From Pseudomonas sp. MM223 (GTDB lineage: Bacteria; Pseudomonadota; Gammaproteobacteria; Pseudomonadales; Pseudomonadaceae), in NCBI GenBank assembly GCA_947090765.1, contig OX352322.1, positions 1,507,501-1,571,500 on the forward strand: a stretch of DNA of 64,000 nt. Direction: 5' to 3'. The notes beneath the pieces are model-generated. The model saw only the letters and a list, made by a program, of their open reading frames with translations. It was not told the origin of the DNA and did not search any database. Every line of letters starts with the position of its first letter. Position 1 is the stretch's first letter. Position numbers and translations under genes: made by a program. Positions 32,697-41,826 of the stretch are shown one piece after another.

Positions 32697-33545
32697 ATGA
32701 CCTACACCCTCGAAGACCTGCTGCACCTCATGGCCCGCCTGCGTGACCCGCAGTACGGGTGCCCGTGGGACCTGAAGCAGAACTACGCGAGTATCGTTGC
32801 CCACACCATCGAAGAAGCCTACGAGGTCGCCGACACCATCGAGCGCGGCGATTTCGAGCACTTGCAGGGTGAGCTGGGCGACTTGCTGTTCCAGGTGGTC
32901 TACTACAGCCAGCTGGCCCGGGAAGAGGGGCGTTTCGAGTTCGATGGCGTGGTCGATAGCATCACCCGCAAGCTGATCCGCCGCCACCCACATGTATTCC
33001 CCACCGGCGAGCTCTATGCGCCGCTGGACACCCCCAGCCTGAACGAAGCCCAGGTCAAGTCGCGCTGGGAAGAGATCAAGGCGCAGGAGCGCGCCGAGAA
33101 AAGCACACCCGAGCAACTGTCGCTGCTCGACGATGTACCATCAGCCTTGCCGGCCTTGTCGCGGGCAGCCAAACTGCAGAAGCGTGCGGCCACGGTCGGT
33201 TTCGACTGGCCTGCCGCATTGCCGGTGCTGGACAAGGTGCGCGAAGAGCTGGATGAAGTGCTGCAGGCCATGGCCGACGGGGATGCCGATGCGCTCGAAG
33301 ATGAAGTCGGTGACCTGTTGTTCGCCGCCGTCAACCTGGCCCGCCACCTCAAGCAAGACCCGGAAAACGCCCTGCGACGCGCCAACCGCAAGTTCGAACG
33401 ACGTTTCCGTTTCATCGAACAGGCGTTGCGTGACAGCGGTCGCCCCATTGAAGATTGTAACCTTGACGAACTGGACGCCCTTTGGGGTGAAGCCAAACGT
33501 CAGGAAAAGAACCTGCCCAGCTGCGGCTGGCTGTTGCATAAGTGA
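32697..33545 (+). CDS. mazG: Nucleoside triphosphate pyrophosphohydrolase MazG
   Basis: MazG hydrolyses (deoxy)nucleoside triphosphates to monophosphates and, in E. coli, lowers ppGpp. The 282 residues contain two all-alpha MazG modules, each with metal-binding acidic motifs (EEAYEVADTI...GELGDLLFQVVYY and EELDEVLQAM...EDEVGDLLFAAV). It starts at ATG 32697 after the REP; a longer open frame crosses the REP and is rejected. It follows relA, as in many gammaproteobacteria. Confidence 0.95.
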   Translation: MTYTLEDLLHLMARLRDPQYGCPWDLKQNYASIVAHTIEEAYEVADTIERGDFEHLQGELGDLLFQVVYYSQLAREEGRFEFDGVVDSITRKLIRRHPHVFPTGELYAPLDTPSLNEAQVKSRWEEIKAQERAEKSTPEQLSLLDDVPSALPALSRAAKLQKRAATVGFDWPAALPVLDKVREELDEVLQAMADGDADALEDEVGDLLFAAVNLARHLKQDPENALRRANRKFERRFRFIEQALRDSGRPIEDCNLDELDALWGEAKRQEKNLPSCGWLLHK

Positions 33546-33555
33546 GTGAACATTC

Positions 33556-34095
33556 ATGAGCCTTTCCCTTCGCGACCAATTGCTCAAAGCCGGTCTGGTC
33601 AACCAGAAACAGGTCTCGCAGACCAACAAAGCTGAAAAGAAACAGAAGCGCATGGAGCACAAAGGCCAGGTCGAAGTCGACGACAGCCAACAGCGCATCG
33701 CCAAGGAAGCCATGGCCGAAAAGGTCAAGCGCGACCAGGAACTGAACCGCCAGCAGCAGGAAAAGGCTGAGCAGAAGGCCCGTGCCGCGCAGGTCAAGCA
33801 GTTGATCGAAGCCACGCGCCTGCCCAAGCTGAACACCGAGGATTACTACAACTTTGTCGACGACAAAAAGGTCAAGCGCATTGCCGTCAACGCCTTGATG
33901 CGGACCAAGTTGAGTAATGGTGCCCTGGCCGTCGTTGCCCATGCCGGCGGCTATGAGGTCATTCCTCGTGAGGCAGCGGTGAAGATTCAGGAGCGCGACC
34001 CTGGCCGGATCCTGCTGCTCAACACCCATGTCGAGGAAGCGGACGAGGACGACCCGTACGCGGCCTACAAAATCCCGGACGACCTGATGTGGTAA
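33556..34095 (+). CDS. DUF2058 family protein (YaiL-like)
   Basis: This is a 179-residue, highly charged, cytoplasmic protein. It begins SLSLRDQLLKAGLVNQKQVS, followed by a long Lys/Gln/Glu-rich helix that may form a coiled coil. The DUF2058 family (E. coli YaiL) is described as nucleoprotein- or polysaccharide-associated, without a firm function. It starts 10 bases after mazG and ends before a strong terminator, so it closes the relA-mazG stretch. Confidence 0.88.
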   Translation: MSLSLRDQLLKAGLVNQKQVSQTNKAEKKQKRMEHKGQVEVDDSQQRIAKEAMAEKVKRDQELNRQQQEKAEQKARAAQVKQLIEATRLPKLNTEDYYNFVDDKKVKRIAVNALMRTKLSNGALAVVAHAGGYEVIPREAAVKIQERDPGRILLLNTHVEEADEDDPYAAYKIPDDLMW

Positions 34096-34100
34096 ACACG

Positions 34101-34127
34101 AAAAACCCCGCCTTGGCGGGGTTTTTT
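34101..34127 (+). terminator. Intrinsic terminator after the DUF2058 gene
   Basis: The stem ACCCCGCC/GGCGGGGT with a TT loop is flanked by five A and six T. It can act on both strands and so can also end the convergent 34141-34323 transcript. Confidence 0.9.
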
Positions 34128-34140
34128 ATTTGAAGAGTGC

Positions 34141-34323
34141 TTACTGTGTGGTGCGCTGGCTTTCCAGGACTTCCAGCTCTACGCGGTACTGGTGCGCTTC
34201 GTGTTCATTGTGGAACATGCCCACCAGTTGGCCTTGTTGGTGCACATCCCAGATCCGCACGCCAGCGGCCAGGCCTTCGTGGGACATTTTCGATTCGTCG
34301 CGTTCGGTTACTTGGACTGTCAT
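34141..34323 (-). CDS. Small hypothetical protein, 60 residues
   Basis: Not recognised. The protein begins MTVQVTERDESKMSHEGLAA and contains RIWDVHQQGQLVGMFHNEHE, which reads like a compact beta-strand/helix domain. There is no signal peptide or membrane segment. It ends 13 bases from a bidirectional terminator that it shares with the convergent DUF2058 gene. The frame is supported by codon positions rich in G/C and by the paired terminator. Confidence 0.7.
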   Translation of the reverse strand: MTVQVTERDESKMSHEGLAAGVRIWDVHQQGQLVGMFHNEHEAHQYRVELEVLESQRTTQ

Positions 34324-34456
34324 CGGTAAACTCCACTTCTTCAGTTGGCTGCGACAGTGTGTCGCACACCCTCTTTATAGAGTTTGTTAGCAGGCTAAGT
34401 AAATAAAACGGGCATGAAACAAGTTTCATAAAGCTGGAAGGTGTGTTGCCTGTGCC

Positions 34457-34534
34457 GGCCTCTTCGCAGCACAAGGCTGCTCCTACAGGGGAAACGCGAT
34501 ACCTGTAGGAGCAGCCTTGTGCTGCGAAGAGGCC
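34457..34534. repeat. Paired inverted REP element
   Basis: Perfect 33-base arms (34457-34489 and 34502-34534) have the same core as the element at 2059-2150 (GCAGCACAAGGCTGCTCCTA), with a 12-base loop. Confidence 0.92.
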
Positions 34535-34546
34535 ATTGCAGGCTTT

Positions 34547-34575
34547 ATAAAAAAGCCCCGCACTGGGCGGGGCTT
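34547..34575 (-). terminator. Intrinsic terminator of the DUF3108 gene
   Basis: On the minus strand, the stem AAGCCCCGC/GCGGGGCTT with loop CCAGT is followed by a run of T. It lies 24 bases after the stop of the gene ending at 34599. Confidence 0.88.
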
Positions 34576-34598
34576 CGGGTGCAGCGGGTGGGGCTGGA

Positions 34599-35309
34599 TC
34601 AGTTGCCTTTCACCGGCTTGCCATCGACCGTGCCATCCTGCAGCACGATCACGTACTCCTTGCCATCCGTCTCGACCTGGCGCAGTTGCACCAGCAGGTA
34701 GTCCCAGTTCTTGGCGAACCACAGCTCGGTAATGCGCTTGCTCTGGCTCGGGTCGCGCACGCGCTCGACCTTCACGGCATCGACCTGGCCGGTCTTGGTG
34801 GCAACCTTTTCAGTGCCCAGCACGCGGAAGTCGTAGGTGTCGATCTCGTCACCGTCGACCACCTGGTAGGTCATGCTTTTCTTGCCGGCAGCTACGTCAT
34901 GCTGCAGGGCCAGCTGGTAGGACGACTTGTCCAGCACGCCGCGGTTCAGCGGCAGGCTTACAGCGTCGCCACGGTCGCTGCCGGTGACCTTCTTGCCGGT
35001 CCAGTCGAAGTTCAGGTCGACCTTCTTGGCCTTGCCCAGGCCGCCGCGCTCGAAGTGGTACTTCTGCGGCAGCAGGGTGTCGTTTTCCAGGCGCAGGGTG
35101 CTTTGCTCGGTCAGGCTTGCGATCATCATGGAAGCCTTGAAGTTAAGGTCCCAGGTACCGTTGGCATTCTTGACCAGGCTGCGCTCGGCGGTGCCACTCA
35201 TGGGCAGCTGCTTCCAGTCGGCGGTGTAGCTGGCCGAGAAAGGCTTGAGATCAGCTGCCTGGAGGGGCAGGGCGAGCACGGCGAGAGCCAAGAGCAGGGC
35301 GCGACGCAT
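34599..35309 (-). CDS. DUF3108 family exported protein
   Basis: This is a 236-residue protein with a signal peptide (RRALLLALAVLALPLQA, then A-D) and a beta-rich mature part of DUF3108 type (FSASYTADWKQLPMSGTAER...). The fold suggests a periplasmic or outer-membrane-associated lipid-binding barrel, but the role is unknown. It follows purN by 8 bases on the same strand. The purM-purN-DUF3108 order is conserved in pseudomonads. Confidence 0.88.
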   Translation of the reverse strand: MRRALLLALAVLALPLQAADLKPFSASYTADWKQLPMSGTAERSLVKNANGTWDLNFKASMMIASLTEQSTLRLENDTLLPQKYHFERGGLGKAKKVDLNFDWTGKKVTGSDRGDAVSLPLNRGVLDKSSYQLALQHDVAAGKKSMTYQVVDGDEIDTYDFRVLGTEKVATKTGQVDAVKVERVRDPSQSKRITELWFAKNWDYLLVQLRQVETDGKEYVIVLQDGTVDGKPVKGN

Positions 35310-35317
35310 AAATTCTC

Positions 35318-35971
35318 CTAGGATCGAATCAAGTGACCGCTGGCCGCCAGTGGCTGGCCATCCAGTAATGCACCCTGTTCGCCAAGGCGCAAGCGCCCTT
35401 CAGCGAACCAGCGCACCGCCAGCGGGTAGATCAGGTGTTCCTGGTGGTGTACCCGCTGGGCCAGGCTTTCGACGGTGTCGTCAGACGCCACCGGTATTAC
35501 AGCCTGTACGACCAGTGGGCCGCCATCGAGTTCCTCTGTCACGAAGTGTACGCTGCAGCCATGCTCGGCGTCGCCTGCCTCCAGTGCCCGGCGATGGGTA
35601 TGCAGGCCCTTGTATTTAGGCAGCAACGACGGGTGGATGTTGAGCAGGCGGCCCTGATAGTGGCGCACGAAGCCGCCGCTGAGGATGCGCATGAAACCGG
35701 CCAGCACCACCAGGTCCGGGGCGAAGCCGTCGATGCACGCCACGAGGGCTGCATCGAAGGCTTCACGGCCGTCGAACTGGGTGTGGTCGAGCACGACATT
35801 GTCGATGCCTGCCGCCGCTGCGCGTTGCAGGCCGTAGGCATCGGCGCGGTTGGAAACCACCGCACGGATGCGCACCGGGCTGTCCTGGCCTTGGCAGCTG
35901 TCGATCAAGGCTTGCAGGTTGCTGCCGGAGCCCGACAGCAACACCACTACATTGCAGGTCTTGCTTGGCAT
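35318..35971 (-). CDS. purN: Phosphoribosylglycinamide formyltransferase PurN
   Basis: PurN transfers a formyl group from 10-formyl-tetrahydrofolate to GAR in de novo purine synthesis. The 217 residues show the N-terminal VVLLSGSGSNLQALID loop, the catalytic N/H/D set in NIHPSLLPKYKGLHTHRRALE, and the HFVTEELDGGPLVVQ segment with its aspartate. Its ATG overlaps the purM stop by one base (TGATG), so purM and purN are translationally coupled. Confidence 0.97.
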   Translation of the reverse strand: MPSKTCNVVVLLSGSGSNLQALIDSCQGQDSPVRIRAVVSNRADAYGLQRAAAAGIDNVVLDHTQFDGREAFDAALVACIDGFAPDLVVLAGFMRILSGGFVRHYQGRLLNIHPSLLPKYKGLHTHRRALEAGDAEHGCSVHFVTEELDGGPLVVQAVIPVASDDTVESLAQRVHHQEHLIYPLAVRWFAEGRLRLGEQGALLDGQPLAASGHLIRS

Positions 35972-37029
35972 CAGTGTGCCTTGAGGTTTTGCAGCTCGAC
36001 CTGGGCGGCGCCTTCGGCGGCTTCGGCGATGTGGCCGATGACCCATGGCTGCTCACCGGCGGCGCGCAGTTCGTTCAGGGCGGCTTCGACCTGATCCTGG
36101 GCTACGCAGATGACCATGCCGACGCCGCAGTTCAGTACGCGGTGCATTTCATGCTCGTCGACGTTGCCTTTTTCCTGCAGGAAGTCGAACACCACCGGGC
36201 GCTGCCAGCTGGCTACGTCAACCACGGCCTGGGCGTTTTTCGGCAGTACGCGCGGGATGTTGTCCAGCAGGCCGCCACCGGTGATGTGGGCCATGGCCTT
36301 GACTGCGCCAGTGTTCTTGATCAGCTGCAGCAGCGGCTTGACGTAGATGCGGGTAGGCGCCATCAGCAGGTCGGTCAGCGGCTTGCCGTCCAGCTGGGTG
36401 TTCTCAATGTCGGTGCCGGACACTTCGAGGATTTTGCGGATCAGCGAGTAGCCGTTGGAGTGCGGGCCCGAGGACGGCAGGGCGATCAGTGCGTCGCCAG
36501 TGGCAACCTTGGAGCCGTCGATGATCTCGGCCTTTTCCACCACGCCGACGCAGAAACCGGCCAGGTCGTAGTCTTCGCCTTCGTACATGCCAGGCATTTC
36601 GGCGGTTTCACCACCGACCAGCGAGCAACCTGCCAGTTCGCAGCCAGCGCCAATGCCGGTGACGACGGTAGCGGCCACGTCAACGTTCAGTTTGCCGGTG
36701 GCGTAGTAGTCGAGGAAGAACAGCGGCTCGGCGCCGCACACCACCAGGTCGTTGACGCACATGGCGACCAGGTCCTGGCCAATGCTGTCGTGCTTGTTCA
36801 GGTTCAGCGCCAGGCGCAGCTTGGTGCCGACGCCGTCGGTGCCGGAGACCAGCACGGGTTGCTTGTAGCCGGCCGGGATCTCGCAGAGGGCGCCGAAGCC
36901 GCCCAGGCCACCCATGACTTCAGGGCGTGCGGTGCGTTTTGCCACGCCCTTGATGCGTTCGACCAGTGCTTCGCCGGCGTCGATGTCTACACCGGCGTCC
37001 TTGTAGCTCAGGGAGGGTTGCTTGCTCAT
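35971..37029 (-). CDS. purM: Phosphoribosylformylglycinamidine cyclo-ligase PurM
   Basis: PurM closes the imidazole ring to make AIR, using ATP. The 352 residues carry [20 protein letters not shown], the [12 protein letters not shown] loop, the [19 protein letters not shown] segment and [16 protein letters not shown], all typical. It is the first gene of the minus-strand purM-purN-DUF3108 unit and is divergent from the DUF2066 gene. Confidence 0.97.
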   Translation of the reverse strand: MSKQPSLSYKDAGVDIDAGEALVERIKGVAKRTARPEVMGGLGGFGALCEIPAGYKQPVLVSGTDGVGTKLRLALNLNKHDSIGQDLVAMCVNDLVVCGAEPLFFLDYYATGKLNVDVAATVVTGIGAGCELAGCSLVGGETAEMPGMYEGEDYDLAGFCVGVVEKAEIIDGSKVATGDALIALPSSGPHSNGYSLIRKILEVSGTDIENTQLDGKPLTDLLMAPTRIYVKPLLQLIKNTGAVKAMAHITGGGLLDNIPRVLPKNAQAVVDVASWQRPVVFDFLQEKGNVDEHEMHRVLNCGVGMVICVAQDQVEAALNELRAAGEQPWVIGHIAEAAEGAAQVELQNLKAH

Positions 37030-37283
37030 TGATCCAGGCCTTTAGGAGGGAGGGATTCTTAAAAACGACCATGACGGCCAAGGCCGGCGGTAAGCGGCGG
37101 CTGCCTGAAACGTCAGTGGTCTGTGAAGGCGCGCGATTTTATCAGGGTTACCGGGCAGCGGCCATCCTCAGGCCGACGGGCAGGGCGGTAAATTATTGAA
37201 AAAGGGCCGAGGGTGGTTGATGCGGTTGCATGTGTATAAGCTGCAAGTAGCGAGCTTCGTGCTCGACTGGACAGGAATCCTCC

Positions 37284-38351
37284 ATGCGTTTTTTCAATAT
37301 TCTGGCAGCCGGTTGCCTGGCCCTGATAGCGGCCACCGCCCAGGCTGAAAATGTCTCTGGCCTTTACCAGGTGCGCGAGCCGGTGACTGGGCAGGGCGCC
37401 GAAGCCCGTACCGCGGCCACCGCCAAAGCCCTCGACACGCTGGTGCTGCGCCTGACCGGGGACCCAAAGGCGGTGCAAAACCCGGCCTTGGCCGAGCTGC
37501 GCAAGGACCCGCAGCAAATCATCAACCAGGTTGGCAGCGAAGCCGGCCCGCCCGAGTCGGTGCTGGTCGAGTTCGACCCGGGCAGTACCGAGCGTGCCCT
37601 GCGCAAGGCTGGCCTCGCATTGTGGGGCAGCAATCGGCCCTCGATTCTCGGCTGGTGGCTGAATGACAGTGTTGATGGCAGCAGCCTGGTCGGTGACGGC
37701 CAGGCCAGCGCCCAGCCCCTGCGCCGTGCCGCCCAGCACCGTGGCCTGCCGCTGCGCCTGCCGCTGGCTGACCTGCAGGAACAACTGGTGGCCAATGCCA
37801 AACAGATCGAAGGCAGCGACCCAGCACCGCTGCGTGAGGCCTCCGAGCGCTATGGCGCCGACGCCTTGCTGGCGGTGCATGCCCAGGAAGCCGACGGCAA
37901 GTGGCAGGGCAAGTGGCAGTTGTGGCTGGGTGACCAGCGTGAGCAAGGCACTGCCGAAGGGGCCGACCCGGCATCCTTGGCCGACGCGGTAATGTTGGCA
38001 GTCAGCAGCCGCCTGGCGCCGCGGTATGTCGCCCGCCCGGGCGCCAGCAGCCAGATGCAGGTGCAAGTGCAGGGGATGAACCTGAAGCGTTATGCCGAGC
38101 TTGCCCGTGTGCTTGAGCCCTACGGCCCGCGCCTGCAAATGGCAGAAGGCACCACCCTGACCTATGGCGTGACCGGCAACCGGGAGCAATTGCGTGCCCA
38201 GCTTGGCCTGGCCAAGTTACAGGAACTGCCTGCCGATCAGGCGCCCGCAGTGCCTGTCACGCCAGCCCCGGTAGCGGGTGCAACAGGTGAGCAACCCGCG
38301 CCGGCTTCGCCTGCGCCCAAGCCGTTCGACGGCCTGCGTTTTCGCTGGTAA
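37284..38351 (+). CDS. DUF2066 family exported protein
   Basis: This is a 355-residue protein with a signal peptide (RFFNILAAGCLALIAATAQA). Its N-terminal domain (GLYQVREPVTGQGAEARTAA ... ALDTLVLRLTGD) is the DUF2066 signature, and the C-terminus is Pro/Ala-rich. Function is unknown. It is divergent from purM and begins an apparent unit DUF2066-AI-2E transporter-hda, a conserved gene order in Pseudomonas. Confidence 0.88.
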   Translation: MRFFNILAAGCLALIAATAQAENVSGLYQVREPVTGQGAEARTAATAKALDTLVLRLTGDPKAVQNPALAELRKDPQQIINQVGSEAGPPESVLVEFDPGSTERALRKAGLALWGSNRPSILGWWLNDSVDGSSLVGDGQASAQPLRRAAQHRGLPLRLPLADLQEQLVANAKQIEGSDPAPLREASERYGADALLAVHAQEADGKWQGKWQLWLGDQREQGTAEGADPASLADAVMLAVSSRLAPRYVARPGASSQMQVQVQGMNLKRYAELARVLEPYGPRLQMAEGTTLTYGVTGNREQLRAQLGLAKLQELPADQAPAVPVTPAPVAGATGEQPAPASPAPKPFDGLRFRW

Positions 38352-38363
38352 GGGGAGCATACC

Positions 38364-39551
38364 GTGATTGATGTCCGCCGCTGGATCTGGCTGGGCGCTG
38401 CCCTTCTGGTCGCCGTACTGCTTTATAGCTTGCACAACATTCTTACGCCGTTTTTGGTCGGCATCCTGCTGGCCTACCTGGCCGACCCGCTGGTTGACCG
38501 CCTGGAGCGTCTGGGTCTGTCACGCACCTGGGGCGTGGTGGTGGTGTTCGGCCTGTTCACCCTGCTACTGCTGGCCTTGTTGCTGGTACTGGTGCCGATG
38601 CTTGCCAAGCAGCTGGTACGCCTGTACGAGTTGGCGCCGCAGATGCTCGACTGGCTCGAACAGGTGGCGCTGCCGTGGGTGCAGGGCCGCCTGGGCCTGG
38701 CTGATGGTTTCTGGAAGTTCGACAAGATCAAGGCGGCCATCGGCGCGCACATGGGGCAGACCACCGATATCGTTGGCATGCTGTTGTCCCATGCCACTGC
38801 CTCGAGCCTGGCGCTGATGGCCTGGCTGGCGAACATGGTGCTGATCCCTGTGGTGGGCTTCTATCTGCTGCGCGATTGGGACCTGATGATGGGCAAGTTG
38901 CGCGGTTTGCTGCCGCGCCAGCGTGAGCCGCAAGTCATGGGGCTGGCAGGCGAATGCCATGAAGTGCTGGGCGCATTCGTGCGCGGGCAACTCATGGTGA
39001 TGGTGGCTTTGGGTGTCATCTATTCGGCCGGGCTCATGCTGGTGGGGCTCGAACTGGGCCTGCTGATCGGCATGCTTGCGGGCCTTGCGGCCATCGTGCC
39101 GTACATGGGCTTCATCATCGGCATTGGTGCCGCGCTGGTGGCTGGCCTGTTCCAGTTTGGGGGCGACCTGTACCCGATGCTAGGCATCGTTGCGGTGTTC
39201 ATGGTCGGGCAAGCGCTGGAGGGCATGGTGCTGACCCCGCTGCTGGTGGGCGATCGCATCGGTCTACACCCGGTTGCGGTAATCTTTGCCATCCTGGCCG
39301 GTGGTGAGTTGTTCGGCTTTACCGGGGTGCTCCTGGCCCTGCCGGTGGCGGCGGTGATCATGGTGCTGCTGCGGCATATGCATGACTTGTACAAAGAATC
39401 GGACATGTATGCCGGGGATATTGACCCGGAGCTTGTGAGGTGGAGGCATTCGCTCCCACGGGGTCTGATGTCGGCCGCCAAATGGCGCAACTTGTTGATT
39501 TTGCTTGTGCTATCTATCACCGTGATTGTGCACCCCGCGTTGCGGGTATAG
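38364..39551 (+). CDS. AI-2E family transporter (PerM-like) with extended C-terminus
   Basis: This inner-membrane protein has about eight hydrophobic helices and the AI-2E/PerM family layout. Conserved glycine-rich segments include ALGVIYSAGLMLVGLELG, IVPYMGFIIGIGAALVAGL and TPLLVGDRIGLHPVAVIFA. It starts at GTG 38364, 12 bases after the DUF2066 stop. In relatives I recall, the protein ends soon after HMHDLYKESDMYAG-DPEL. Here the frame runs on about 36 residues after PEL (hydrophobic tail, 395 residues in total). A one-base change near 39430-39436 would bring a TGA into frame. Confidence 0.88.
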   Translation: MIDVRRWIWLGAALLVAVLLYSLHNILTPFLVGILLAYLADPLVDRLERLGLSRTWGVVVVFGLFTLLLLALLLVLVPMLAKQLVRLYELAPQMLDWLEQVALPWVQGRLGLADGFWKFDKIKAAIGAHMGQTTDIVGMLLSHATASSLALMAWLANMVLIPVVGFYLLRDWDLMMGKLRGLLPRQREPQVMGLAGECHEVLGAFVRGQLMVMVALGVIYSAGLMLVGLELGLLIGMLAGLAAIVPYMGFIIGIGAALVAGLFQFGGDLYPMLGIVAVFMVGQALEGMVLTPLLVGDRIGLHPVAVIFAILAGGELFGFTGVLLALPVAAVIMVLLRHMHDLYKESDMYAGDIDPELVRWRHSLPRGLMSAAKWRNLLILLVLSITVIVHPALRV

Positions 39552-39606
39552 ACTTTGCAGATTGTTCACCAAAGGCCCCCTGCGGTCCTGCTGACCGCCC
39601 GCGAGC

Positions 39607-40313
39607 ATGAAACCACCGATCCAGTTGCCCCTGGGTGTGCGCCTTCGCGATGACGCCACCTTCATCAACTACTATCCGGGCGCCAATGCTGCGGCATTGG
39701 GTTACGTCGAGCGGCTATGCGAAGCCGACGCCGGCTGGACCGAGAGCCTTATCTACCTGTGGGGCAAGCAGGGTGTTGGCCGTAGCCACCTGCTGCAGGC
39801 CGCCACCCACCGTTTCCAGCAACGTGGCGAGCCCGCCGTCTACCTGCCGTTGGCGCAATTGCTTGATCGTGGCGTAGAGGTGCTCGACTACCTGGCCCAG
39901 TACGAACTGGTCTGTATCGACGACCTGCATGTGATTGCAGGCAAGGCAGACTGGGAAGAGGCCATGTTCCACCTGTTCAACCGCCTTCGCGACAGCGGCC
40001 GGCGCCTGTTGCTGGCAGCCTCGGCATCGCCACGGGGCTGCCGATCAAGTTGCCGGACCTGAAGTCGCGCCTGACCCTGGCCCTGGTGTTCCAGATGCGT
40101 GGCCTGTCTGACGAAGACAAGCTGCGTGCCCTGCAATTGCGTGCTTCGCGCCGCGGCCTGCACCTTACCGACGAAGTCGGCCACTTCATCCTCACCCGCG
40201 GTGCACGCAGCATGAGTGCACTGTTCGACCTGCTTGAACGCCTCGACCAGGCTTCGCTGCAGGCGCAACGCAAGCTCACCATCCCGTTCCTCAAGGAAAC
40301 CCTGGGCTGGTAA
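39607..40313 (+). pseudogene. hda: DnaA regulatory inactivator Hda, frameshifted
   Basis: Hda, with the sliding clamp, stimulates DnaA-ATP hydrolysis and prevents re-initiation of replication. The first frame starts with MKPPIQLPLGVRLRDDATF (which includes the clamp-binding QLPLGV) and has the P-loop-like WGKQGVGRSHLLQA. It loses register after ASASPRG. The rest (PDLKSRLTLALVFQMRGLS to KETLGW) is in the next frame. One missing G in the run at 40034-40037 restores PRGLPIKLPDLK and a normal 235-residue protein. Loss of hda is harmful, so a base-calling error is likely. Confidence 0.92.
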
Positions 40314-40439
40314 CCCCCTGAAAACGCTGGGCCAGAGCGGAAAAACAGAAAAGTCACATCTTTTTCGATAAAATTTGCAAATGGCCATGATAGAGGGCAT
40401 AGTTTCCCCCTCTAAAGGATTACAGACACGGTCGTGCCC

Positions 40440-41087
40440 ATGCTGAAGCGCTTCGCACCCCTCGTGCCACTCGCACTCGTGACCCTGCTTTTTGGCTGCG
40501 CGGCCCAAGGCCCAGCTTCTCATTCAGAGCCTCAGGATCACACCCCGGTCGCCGCACAATCGGTGATCAAGGCCAAGGCCTCGTCCTCGTCGGTATTCGG
40601 CGAACCGGAAGATCTGGCCACTGAAGATGACCTGGAGGCTTTCTCCAGCAACAGCAAGCCTTACCAACTGCCCGTTCTGGCGGACAGCATTCTCGAGCGC
40701 GGCATGTCGTTGATCGGCACCCGCTACCGCTTCGGTGGTACCTCGGAAAAGTCCGGTTTCGACTGCAGTGGTTTCATCGGCTACCTGTTCCGCGAAGAGG
40801 CGGGCATGACCCTGCCACGCTCCACGCGTGAAATGATCAACGTCGATGCCCCAAAAGTGGCCCGCAACAAGCTCAAGCCTGGTGACCTGCTGTTCTTCAG
40901 CACCAATGGCCGCGGCCGCGTCAGCCATGCCGGTATCTACCTGGGTGACAACCAGTTCATCCACTCCAGCAGCCGCCGCAGCGGTGGTGTGCGCATAGAC
41001 AGCCTCGGTGACCGCTACTGGAGCAAGACCTTTATCGAAGCCAAGCGTGCCTTGGCCATGGCGCCGACCAACATCGCGCGCAACTGA
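40440..41087 (+). CDS. NlpC/P60 (C40) lipoprotein peptidase
   Basis: This is a predicted cell-wall peptidase anchored as a lipoprotein (lipobox LLFGC, C20 from the ATG at 40440). The NlpC/P60 domain shows the catalytic Cys in GFDCSGFIGYLF, His in RVSHAGIYLGDNQF, and a third polar residue in IHSSSRRSG. Such enzymes cut the gamma-D-Glu-meso-DAP or D-Ala-DAP crosslinks of peptidoglycan. A GTG at 40434 is an alternative start, adding two residues. It is one of two tandem C40 genes. Confidence 0.92.
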   Translation: MLKRFAPLVPLALVTLLFGCAAQGPASHSEPQDHTPVAAQSVIKAKASSSSVFGEPEDLATEDDLEAFSSNSKPYQLPVLADSILERGMSLIGTRYRFGGTSEKSGFDCSGFIGYLFREEAGMTLPRSTREMINVDAPKVARNKLKPGDLLFFSTNGRGRVSHAGIYLGDNQFIHSSSRRSGGVRIDSLGDRYWSKTFIEAKRALAMAPTNIARN

Positions 41088-41226
41088 TAGCGAAATGATA
41101 TATCCTGCCGCGGCGGCGATGCTTTGAAAAAAGCTTGCCGCCGTGCGCATTTACAGAAAGCGGCTAATCTAAATTCTCAACTCTTTTCGGCTGCGGCGCA
41201 GCGGTCTCAGACAGGATGTTCTGGCC

Positions 41227-41760
41227 ATGATAAAGATGGCGCGCTTCGCATTTCTCTCCCTGGCGGCATTGCTTGCTGCCTGCTCCAGCCGTGCGCCTGC
41301 GCCGGCCCCTGTGGTTCAGCCGCAGGTTACCTATAGCCAGCCAAGCCCTTCGCCGATTGCCGACGACGTGTTGATCCGCGCCATTGGCCTGGTGGGTACG
41401 CCTTATCGCTGGGGCGGCAACACCCCGGACTCCGGCTTTGACTGCAGTGGCTTGATCAAATACGTCTACCGTGATGCGGCCGGTATCAGCTTGCCGCGTT
41501 CTACGCGCGAGATGATCGTCATGCGCGCACCGACGGTGGATGCCAAATCGCTGCAATCCGGCGACCTGGTGTTCTTTGCTACCAGTGGCGGTTCACAGGT
41601 CAGCCATGCTGGCATTTATGTCGGGGAAGGGCGTTTTGTGCATGCACCTTCCACCGGTGGCACCGTTCGGCTGGATTACCTCTCCAACAGCTACTGGGCC
41701 AAGGCTTACCTGCAGGCCAAGCGCGTGATTCCGCAAGGGCACCTCGCGCAGAACCCCTGA
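41227..41760 (+). CDS. NlpC/P60 (C40) lipoprotein peptidase, second copy
   Basis: This is a 177-residue lipoprotein (lipobox LLAAC, C19) with a short Pro/Ala linker. Its C40 domain has the catalytic Cys in GFDCSGLIKYVYRDAAG, His in QVSHAGIYVGEGRF, and HAPSTGG. It is a shorter paralogue of the preceding gene, to which it aligns through the whole catalytic domain (SLPRSTREMI in both), so a tandem duplication is likely. MIKMAR gives two candidate starts, 41227 and 41236. Confidence 0.93.
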   Translation: MIKMARFAFLSLAALLAACSSRAPAPAPVVQPQVTYSQPSPSPIADDVLIRAIGLVGTPYRWGGNTPDSGFDCSGLIKYVYRDAAGISLPRSTREMIVMRAPTVDAKSLQSGDLVFFATSGGSQVSHAGIYVGEGRFVHAPSTGGTVRLDYLSNSYWAKAYLQAKRVIPQGHLAQNP

Positions 41761-41802
41761 GGTGCTGCACCGCTACCACATAGCATGACCTGCCTGCCTG
41801 AG

Positions 41803-41826
41803 GATTGTCGGCTTTGATCGACAATC
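41803..41826 (+). promoter_or_regulatory. Hairpin just upstream of the ADP-ribosyltransferase gene
   Basis: The inverted repeat GATTGTCG (41803-41810) / CGACAATC (41819-41826) encloses an 8-base loop and ends 4 bases before the purine-rich ribosome site CAGGGGGC. It lacks a T-run, so it is not a normal terminator of the preceding gene. It could instead be an operator or an mRNA structure near the start of the next gene. The function is inferred only from its position. Confidence 0.4.
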
